A stretch of 9,613 nt of DNA from Candidatus Aenigmatarchaeota archaeon. Lineage in GTDB: Archaea; Aenigmatarchaeota; Aenigmatarchaeia; GW2011-AR5; WALA01. This document shows, piece by piece, positions 5,575-9,613 of this stretch (position 1 is its first letter; every line of letters begins with the position of its first letter). The DNA lies in contig WALQ01000025.1 in the NCBI GenBank assembly GCA_015522745.1, positions 1-9,613 on the forward strand. The letters run 5' to 3'. The notes beneath the pieces are model-generated. The model worked only from the letters and a program-made list of their open reading frames with translations, was not told where the DNA came from and made no database searches. The position numbers and the translations under genes were made by a program.

Positions 5575-5850
5575 ATGAGGACGCCCAAAAACATTGTAAG
5601 ACACGAACTCATAGGAGTTCATGCAGAAGTCACTGAATCATCGAACAAGGATAGTGTTGGAATATCAGGGAAAATCGTTGATGAAACGCAAAAAACACTG
5701 ATGATAAGAACAAGTAAGGGGTTGAAAAAAATCCAAAAAAGCTCGGTAACACTGAAACTCATGTTTGATGGATATATCGTGCTCGTCCGTGGAAAATCAT
5801 TGTACGGACGGCCGGAAGATAGAATAAAGAAAAAAATAAAATATTGGTGA
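5575..5850 (+). CDS. rnp1: Ribonuclease P protein component 1 (Rpp29/Pop4 family)
   Basis: This is the archaeal homologue of Rpp29/Pop4, a subunit of the RNase P ribonucleoprotein that removes 5' leaders from pre-tRNA; it pairs with Rpp21 on the specificity part of the RNA. The 91-residue product begins [19 protein letters not shown], has an Sm-like barrel with [17 protein letters not shown] (30-46), and ends in [14 protein letters not shown] (78-91), the C-terminal family motif with Arg-Pro-Glu-Asp-Arg. ATG 5575 is 1 nt after the aIF1 stop. Only a weak AGTG (5564-5567) precedes it, so initiation probably depends on ribosomes finishing aIF1. A longer frame from TTG 5530 would overlap aIF1 and add unrelated residues, so it is rejected. 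Confidence 0.92.
   Translation: MRTPKNIVRHELIGVHAEVTESSNKDSVGISGKIVDETQKTLMIRTSKGLKKIQKSSVTLKLMFDGYIVLVRGKSLYGRPEDRIKKKIKYW
5846..5849 (+). promoter_or_regulatory. Shine-Dalgarno core that decides the uS17 start
   Basis: GGTG overlaps the last codons of rnp1 and lies six bases before ATG 5856. TTG 5844 and GTG 5847, in the same frame, lie on the site itself. The ATG at 5851 is out of frame. Confidence 0.7.
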
Positions 5851-5855
5851 ATGAA

Positions 5856-6206
5856 ATGAGCGAGTTAAAACAGCATTTTAGGAACATCGGATTAGATGTT
5901 ACTCCGCCAAAAAAAGTTTGTAACGATCCAAAATGCCCATGGCATGGTCATCTAAAGGTTCGGGGCCAAGTATTCATAGGTAAAGTTGTTTCGAGCAAAT
6001 CTGCTAAAACAGTCGTTGTCGAGTGGAATTACAATTATTATATTCCAAAGTATGAACGATATGAAAGGCGCAAGACAAAAGTCTATGCTCACAACCCCGA
6101 ATGTATTGATGCTAAAAAGGGTGACACAGTGAAAGTCGCAGAGTGCCGCCCTCTTTCAAAAAGCAAAAAATTTGTTGTCGTTGAGAAAATTGGTGATAAA
6201 GAATGA
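5856..6206 (+). CDS. rps17: Small subunit ribosomal protein uS17 (S17p)
   Basis: uS17 is an early-assembling, OB-fold 30S protein that binds 16S rRNA helices 7 and 11. The 116-residue product has the archaeal/eukaryotic N-terminal extension with [16 protein letters not shown] (22-37), where CPWHG is the recognisable archaeal signature. The OB core runs from [20 protein letters not shown] (38-57) through [19 protein letters not shown] (65-83) to [20 protein letters not shown] (87-106). Four Cys (22, 27, 83, 97) are present, but I see no complete zinc ribbon. The start is set by the GGTG at 5846-5849. The gene lies 5 nt after rnp1, and its stop overlaps the uL14 start (ATGA, 4 nt). Confidence 0.95.
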   Translation: MSELKQHFRNIGLDVTPPKKVCNDPKCPWHGHLKVRGQVFIGKVVSSKSAKTVVVEWNYNYYIPKYERYERRKTKVYAHNPECIDAKKGDTVKVAECRPLSKSKKFVVVEKIGDKE

Positions 6207-6604
6207 AAGCAGTGTCATCTAAAATAACAAAGGGCATACAACTCGAAAGCATATTGAATTGCGCTGACAATAGTGGTGCAAGAAAATTGAAGGTCATAGC
6301 CGTGAAGGGGTATAAAGGTGTTCACAGAAGGCTTCCAAAGGCCGGAGTAGGAGATGTTATTGTATGCTCTGTCATAAAAGGCTCGGAGAAATTGCGAAAA
6401 ACAGTTGTCTACGCTGTTATAGTCAGGCAGAAAAGCGCGTACAAAAGGTCAAACGGCATTCGCGTGAAATTTGAAGACAATGCAGCAGTACTTGTAAATC
6501 CAAAGACATTCGATCCACAGGCATCAGAAATAAGAACGGCAATTGCAAAGGAGAGTGTGGAGAGATTTTCCTCAATAGGAAAAATTGCATCAATAGTTGT
6601 TTGA
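6203..6604 (+). CDS. rpl14: Large subunit ribosomal protein uL14 (L14p)
   Basis: uL14 sits at the subunit interface, takes part in bridges to 16S rRNA and binds anti-association factors. The 133-residue product has the universal [21 protein letters not shown] (from 19), the [18 protein letters not shown] strand pair (49-66), YAVIVRQK (70-77) and [15 protein letters not shown] (87-101). The C-terminal segment usually reads close to GPVA-E; here it is [23 protein letters not shown] (111-133), a modest departure. ATG 6203 has GGTGAT at 6192-6197 inside uS17 and overlaps the uS17 stop by 4 nt. The N-terminus [13 protein letters not shown] fits archaeal relatives. It ends 10 nt before uL24. Confidence 0.96.
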   Translation: MKAVSSKITKGIQLESILNCADNSGARKLKVIAVKGYKGVHRRLPKAGVGDVIVCSVIKGSEKLRKTVVYAVIVRQKSAYKRSNGIRVKFEDNAAVLVNPKTFDPQASEIRTAIAKESVERFSSIGKIASIVV

Positions 6605-6614
6605 GGGGTTAAAT

Positions 6615-6992
6615 ATGAATTGGTCAAAATCGTGGAAATCGTCGAAAGACAGGTCAAAACAGAGGAAGTATAGAATAAATGCTCCTCTTCATGTACGAAG
6701 GAAGTTCATTTCTGCTCATCTATCAAAGGAGCTCTGCGAAAAATACAAGATGCGTTCGTTGCCTCTTAGAAAGGGAGACACAGTCGAGATAATGCGTGGA
6801 GAATACAAAGGAAAAAGCGGAAAAGTAAGTCGCGTAAATTTGAAAAAGTCTGTTGTTTTTATTGAAGGAATTAAGAGAAAAAATATCAAGGGAGACGAAG
6901 TTTTCGTTTCGTTATCGCCGTCGAATCTCATGATAAAGGAACTTAACCTAGATGATATGAAAAGATTGAAGGGTAAACGAGGAAATGCTTAG
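6615..6992 (+). CDS. rpl24: Large subunit ribosomal protein uL24 (L24p, KOW domain)
   Basis: uL24 is an assembly initiator of the 50S subunit that binds domain I of 23S rRNA near the tunnel exit. The 125-residue product has the archaeal/L26e-type N-terminus with KQRKYRINAPLHVRRKFISA (15-34), then LSKELCEKYKMRSLPLRKGD (36-55). The KOW motif spans about 53-80 (GDTVEIMRGEYKGKSGKVSRV), and SPSNLMIKELNLDD (101-114) closes the family pattern. ATG 6615 is preferred over TTG 6597 because the GAGG at 6603-6606 lies before it and the upstream residues do not belong to the family. It lies 10 nt after uL14 and 8 nt before eS4. Confidence 0.95.
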   Translation: MNWSKSWKSSKDRSKQRKYRINAPLHVRRKFISAHLSKELCEKYKMRSLPLRKGDTVEIMRGEYKGKSGKVSRVNLKKSVVFIEGIKRKNIKGDEVFVSLSPSNLMIKELNLDDMKRLKGKRGNA

Positions 6993-7000
6993 GTGGTTGA

Positions 7001-7705
7001 ATGACAATATTAAAAAGATTAAAAGCTCCAAAATTTTGGAAAATACCGAAAGTCAAAGAAAAATTTGTGCTCTCTGTTAGACCAGGTGCGCATCCAGCAA
7101 ATAAATCTTATCCACTTGGTGTTGTACTCAGGGACATGTTGAAATTCGGGAGAAATTTGAAAGAAGTTAGGTTTATCTTGAACTCAAGATTGGTTGAGAT
7201 AAATGGTCGTGTGAGGGCAGACAAGAACTTTTCCGTAGGAATATTTGATATAATTCACATAAAGAAGGAGAACAGATACTACATTGTTCTTCCTTCGCCA
7301 AGGGGTCTTGATTTTATCGAGACAAATGAAAATGCCAAAAAACTTTCAAAAGTCAAAAACAAGATGGCCGTTCATGGAGGAAAGATGCAGATTACTTTCC
7401 ACGATGGTGAAACGAAAATAGCCGATAATAAAATAAAGACAAATGATACAGTAATTCTGAATATAAAAACGCGTGAAATAGAAAAGATTCTTCCATTTAA
7501 GGAGGGGTCGTACGTCATGATTACAAGTGGTGAAAATGCGGGGAAAGTTGGAAAAGTTGATAAGATAGAAATTGTACACTCTTCAATGCCGAACAGAGTC
7601 ATAGTCAATATAGATGGAAATAAAGTCGAGAACATTGTGGATAATGTGTTCGTTGTTGGTGATGAGTCCCCAGTTGAATTTCCAAAGGTGAAGAACAATG
7701 AGTAA
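7001..7705 (+). CDS. rps4e: Small subunit ribosomal protein eS4 (S4e)
   Basis: eS4 is an archaeal/eukaryotic-only 30S body protein and is not related to bacterial S4 beyond sharing an S4 RNA-binding fold. The 234-residue product has LKRLKAPKFWKIPKVKEKF at the N-terminus, SVRPGAHPANKSYPLGVVLRD (25-45), an S4-type RNA-binding part with RLVEINGRVRADKNFSVGIFDII (63-85), a central eS4 domain with KTNDTVILNI (146-155), and a C-terminal KOW motif (about 168-191, SYVMITSGENAGKVGKVDKI). AGGTGG (6991-6996) lies 4 nt upstream of ATG 7001. It overlaps uL5 by 8 nt. Its place between uL24 and uL5 is diagnostic of the archaeal cluster. Confidence 0.96.
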   Translation: MTILKRLKAPKFWKIPKVKEKFVLSVRPGAHPANKSYPLGVVLRDMLKFGRNLKEVRFILNSRLVEINGRVRADKNFSVGIFDIIHIKKENRYYIVLPSPRGLDFIETNENAKKLSKVKNKMAVHGGKMQITFHDGETKIADNKIKTNDTVILNIKTREIEKILPFKEGSYVMITSGENAGKVGKVDKIEIVHSSMPNRVIVNIDGNKVENIVDNVFVVGDESPVEFPKVKNNE

Positions 7706-8219
7706 TCCAATGAGAGATGTTAGAATTGAGAAAGTCACATTAAACATAGGTTGCGGAAAGACGGTCAAGCCAGTCCATGCAAAGACTATATTGGAACGTT
7801 TGACGGGGAAAAAAGTGGTAATAGTCAAAACAAAAAAACGTTCAACCTTCGGGGTTGGACGTGGTAAGCCAATAGGTGCTAAGGTTACTATGAGAAAGAA
7901 TTTTGATGATTTGCTCAAGCGACTTTTCGAGGCCGTGGATAATCAAATACTCAAATCATCTTTTGATGAGAATGGAAATCTTTCATTTGGAATAAAAGAA
8001 TACATCGTCATTCCAGGAATGGAGTATGATCCTGAGATAGGATTAATAGGTATGGACGTTTGCATTACACTCGAGCGCCCTGGATTTTCGATAAAAAGAA
8101 AGAGGATTTCCAAGAAAATCGGAAATAAACATCGCATAACAAAGGATGAAGCGATAGAATTTTTGAGCAAGAAATATGGAGTCAGGTTTGTCGATAAGAT
8201 AGAACGCGAGTATTATTGA
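7698..8219 (+). CDS. rpl5: Large subunit ribosomal protein uL5 (L5p)
   Basis: uL5 binds 5S rRNA and anchors it in the central protuberance, contacting the P-site tRNA. The 173-residue product has IEKVTLNIGCGK (10-21), AKTILERLTGKKVVIVKTKKR (28-48), FGVGRGKPIGAKVTMR (51-66), which matches the family pattern, FGIKEYIVIPGMEYDPEIGLIGMDV (97-121) and a basic C-terminal half with RPGFSIKRKRISKKIGNKHRI (127-147). GGTG (7687-7690) precedes ATG 7698 by seven bases. An internal Met at 7710 lies just before the conserved core and is a weaker alternative. It overlaps eS4 by 8 nt and ends 9 nt before uS14. Confidence 0.96.
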   Translation: MSNPMRDVRIEKVTLNIGCGKTVKPVHAKTILERLTGKKVVIVKTKKRSTFGVGRGKPIGAKVTMRKNFDDLLKRLFEAVDNQILKSSFDENGNLSFGIKEYIVIPGMEYDPEIGLIGMDVCITLERPGFSIKRKRISKKIGNKHRITKDEAIEFLSKKYGVRFVDKIEREYY

Positions 8220-8225
8220 GGTGAT
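8218..8225 (+). promoter_or_regulatory. Shine-Dalgarno that decides the TTG start of uS14
   Basis: GAGGTGAT is the longest anti-Shine-Dalgarno match seen in the window. It overlaps the uL5 stop and ends three bases before TTG 8229. The next in-frame codon upstream that could matter is the stop TGA 8217, so no ATG or GTG start is available. Confidence 0.85.
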
Positions 8226-8228
8226 TAC

Positions 8229-8387
8229 TTGAGAAATAAGCAAGTTAAAAGAAAATTCGGAAATGGAGCTCACAAATGCGTAAGATGTGGGAATCTCAAT
8301 GGAGTCATACGTTATCACGGGCTTTATTACTGTAGGCGATGTTTTAGAGAAATAGCACCGAAGCTCGGCTTCAAAAAATATAATTAG
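8229..8387 (+). CDS. rps14: Small subunit ribosomal protein uS14 (S14p, zinc form)
   Basis: uS14 is a small 30S head protein next to uS3 and uS10. The 52-residue product has two Cys pairs, CVRC at 17-20 and CRRC at 35-38, forming the C-x2-C...C-x2-C zinc site of the archaeal form. Around them are [19 protein letters not shown] and the closing [13 protein letters not shown], all typical of archaeal S14. The start is TTG: the frame is closed by TGA at 8217-8219 and holds no ATG or GTG ahead of the zinc site, while the strong Shine-Dalgarno is at ideal spacing. The gene is easily missed because of its length and start codon. It lies 9 nt after uL5 and 8 nt before uS8. Confidence 0.95.
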   Translation: MRNKQVKRKFGNGAHKCVRCGNLNGVIRYHGLYYCRRCFREIAPKLGFKKYN

Positions 8388-8395
8388 GTGGTTAA

Positions 8396-8779
8396 ATGAA
8401 TCACGATGTTTTAAGTGATGTGATGTCGGCGATAAAAAACGCCGAGAATAAAGGATTGAAGTCATGCACTTCAAAATACTCAAACCTAACGTACGAAGTT
8501 TTGAAACTCATGCAAAAGCGCGGGTATCTGAAAAAAGTTTCGAGAGTGGATGACAAATTTGGAACAATTCAAATAGAACTTAAAGGAGCGGTAAATGAAT
8601 GCAGTTCAATACGTCCAAGATTCGCGGTTACTGTCAGTGAAATACCAAAATTCGTGAAAAGATTTTTACCAGGTGCCGGTATGGGAATGATAATCGTATC
8701 AACTTCCAAAGGTGTTATGGCACATGATGATGCTATAAAAAAAGGTATTGGTGGAAGACTAATAGCTTACGTTTATTAA
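8396..8779 (+). CDS. rps8: Small subunit ribosomal protein uS8 (S8p)
   Basis: uS8 binds the central domain of 16S rRNA (helices 20, 21, 25) and is needed for platform assembly. The 127-residue product has the N-terminal NHDVLSDVMSAIKNAENKG (2-20), the middle VLKLMQKRGYLKKV (35-48) and IQIELKGAVNECSSIRPRF (58-76). The C-terminal rRNA-binding signature is VSTSKGVMAHDDAIKKGIGG (101-120), ending LIAYVY. All of this fits archaeal S8. GGTG (8387-8390) is five bases upstream of ATG 8396 and overlaps the uS14 stop. It ends 10 nt before uL6. Confidence 0.96.
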   Translation: MNHDVLSDVMSAIKNAENKGLKSCTSKYSNLTYEVLKLMQKRGYLKKVSRVDDKFGTIQIELKGAVNECSSIRPRFAVTVSEIPKFVKRFLPGAGMGMIIVSTSKGVMAHDDAIKKGIGGRLIAYVY

Positions 8780-8783
8780 GGTG
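8780..8783 (+). promoter_or_regulatory. Shine-Dalgarno core that decides the uL6 start
   Basis: GGTG lies directly after the uS8 stop and six bases before ATG 8790. GTG 8781, in the same frame, is part of it and is rejected. Confidence 0.7.
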
Positions 8784-8789
8784 GATAAA

Positions 8790-9320
8790 ATGAAAAAAGT
8801 TGTAGAAATTCCAAATGGTGTTGAGATTTCCGTTGAAGGACGAAAGGTAATTGTCAAAGGTAGCAAAGGTACCATTGAGAAAAACTTTTCAAATCCTGTT
8901 TTCAATGGTCTCGTGAAGTTCGGCGTTGAAAATGGGTCGTTTTATGTTGAGTCAATTACTGATAGAAGAGATGTTAAAGCGCTTACAGGCACCATTGAGT
9001 CACATGTTAAGAATATGATAAAAGGAGTCACTGAGGGTTATACATGCATTATGAAGATACACTACTTGCATTTTCCAATAAATGTCGCAGTCAAAGGTAA
9101 TGAAGTTCACATAAAGAACTTTCTCGGTGAAAAGGGAGACCGCATAGCAAAGATAGTCAATGGCATGAAGGTGAATGTTGGAAAAGATGAAATAACAATT
9201 ACCGGGATAAACAAGGAAGATGTTGGTCAAACGGCAGCAAACATAGAACAGATATGCTACGTCAAGAACAAGGATCGGCGTGTGTTCCAAGACGGTATAT
9301 TCATCTATAAAAAGCCGTGA
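8790..9320 (+). CDS. rpl6: Large subunit ribosomal protein uL6 (L6p)
   Basis: uL6 lies near the stalk base and the sarcin-ricin loop, where it helps shape the GTPase-associated centre. The 176-residue product has two repeated L6 domains. The first (1-80) holds VEIPNGVEISVEGRKVIVKG (5-24) and SHVKNMIKGVTEGY (71-84) at its boundary. The second holds VAVKGNEVHIKNFLGEKGDR (99-118) and EITITGINKEDVGQTAANIEQ (134-154), ending with KNKDRRVFQDGIFIYKKP, the archaeal/eukaryotic C-terminus. The start is fixed by GGTG at 8780-8783. It lies 10 nt after uS8. The following gap of 27 nt is the widest in the operon. Confidence 0.96.
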   Translation: MKKVVEIPNGVEISVEGRKVIVKGSKGTIEKNFSNPVFNGLVKFGVENGSFYVESITDRRDVKALTGTIESHVKNMIKGVTEGYTCIMKIHYLHFPINVAVKGNEVHIKNFLGEKGDRIAKIVNGMKVNVGKDEITITGINKEDVGQTAANIEQICYVKNKDRRVFQDGIFIYKKP

Positions 9321-9347
9321 TAAATAATAAATCAAAAGGTAGTTTGT

Positions 9348-9613
9348 ATGGTAGGAGAAAAAAGAAAAAAGCCAAAATTTGTTCGACAAGGATATGGAAT
9401 AAAAAAGGCACTTGATGATAATTGGAGACGTCCTAAGGGCCACCAAAGCAAAATGAGAAGAAAGGAGTCTGGAAAAGGCGCGATTCCATCAAAAGGTTAC
9501 CGAAGTCCAAAGAGTATACGCGGAACAATAAATGGAGAAAAATTTTATTACATTTCAAACAAAAATGATCTCGAATCTGTTTCTGAAGGAGCCCATGTAA
9601 TAATATCTTCGAC
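9348..9613 (+). CDS. rpl32e: Large subunit ribosomal protein eL32 (L32e), 3' end outside window
   Basis: eL32 is an archaeal/eukaryotic-only 50S protein bound to 23S rRNA domain II. The visible 88 codons read MVGEKRKKPKFVRQGYGIKK, then WRRPKGHQSKMRRKESGKG (26-44), where WRRP-G and SK-R are the family signature. PSKGYRSPKSIRGTINGEKF (47-66) and SNKNDLESV follow. Archaeal family members usually run to about 130 residues, so roughly two thirds is present and the right edge cuts the frame. AGGTAG (9337-9342) serves as the ribosome site. It follows uL6 by 27 AT-rich bases; eL32 after uL6 is the standard archaeal order. Confidence 0.93.
   Translation, partial: MVGEKRKKPKFVRQGYGIKKALDDNWRRPKGHQSKMRRKESGKGAIPSKGYRSPKSIRGTINGEKFYYISNKNDLESVSEGAHVIISS

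Noticed and set aside
9321..9347. AT-rich spacer before eL32 as an internal promoter or terminator
   Set aside because: It contains no clear TATA/BRE pair or T-run; only the eL32 ribosome site is recognisable.
9000..9446. Open frame of 148 codons on the minus strand spanning uL6 and eL32
   Set aside because: It is antisense to two recognised genes; the Tyr/Phe/Cys-rich product looks like reverse-complement translation of AT-rich coding DNA.
750..9613. A novel system hidden within the operon
   Set aside because: All 19 frames match known archaeal ribosomal, initiation or RNase P proteins in the standard order, and no extra or foreign gene is inserted.

Overview
The window is a stretch of archaeal chromosome. 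It carries one GGDEF-domain gene at the left edge, followed by a long, tightly packed operon of translation genes, all on the + strand. The archaeal assignment is firm. The operon contains archaeal/eukaryotic-only proteins (eS4, eL32, an aIF1/SUI1-family factor and the Rpp29/Pop4 subunit of RNase P) in the known archaeal gene order, and the proteins have archaeal-type sequences, such as the uL3 N-terminus and the zinc-ribbon uS14. The DNA is AT-rich by eye. Several normally invariant stretches (the uL2 MN-VDHP loop and the uL22 hairpin) differ from the usual archaeal sequence. Together with the compact proteins and the GGDEF gene, this makes a divergent, perhaps DPANN-type, archaeon plausible, but that placement is inference.

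Layout. Positions 21-620 encode a small single-domain GGDEF protein (possible diguanylate cyclase) with an AGDEF active-site variant; its reading frame is open to the left edge. Positions 621-749 are intergenic and hold a clear archaeal promoter with a palindromic TATA element, a short predicted leader and a strong Shine-Dalgarno. From 750 to the right edge the order is uL3, uL4, uL23, uL2, uS19, uL22, uS3, uL29, aIF1, Rnp1, uS17, uL14, uL24, eS4, uL5, uS14, uS8, uL6, eL32 (cut by the edge). Gaps are 1-27 nt, and four pairs overlap by 4-26 nt. No internal promoter or terminator is evident, so this reads as one transcriptional unit with coupled translation.

Most genes are preceded by a GGTG core ending about 6-8 nt before the start codon, complementary to the usual archaeal 16S 3' end. 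This fixes most starts. It also shows that several longer open frames beginning at GTG or TTG only read through the Shine-Dalgarno. uS14 is very short (52 codons) and uses TTG.

The operon products are large- and small-subunit ribosomal proteins, plus one start-codon selection factor and one tRNA 5'-processing subunit. This is the conserved S10/spc-type cluster, not a new system. The item most worth a second look is the GGDEF gene next to it, because cyclic di-GMP signalling is poorly documented in archaea.
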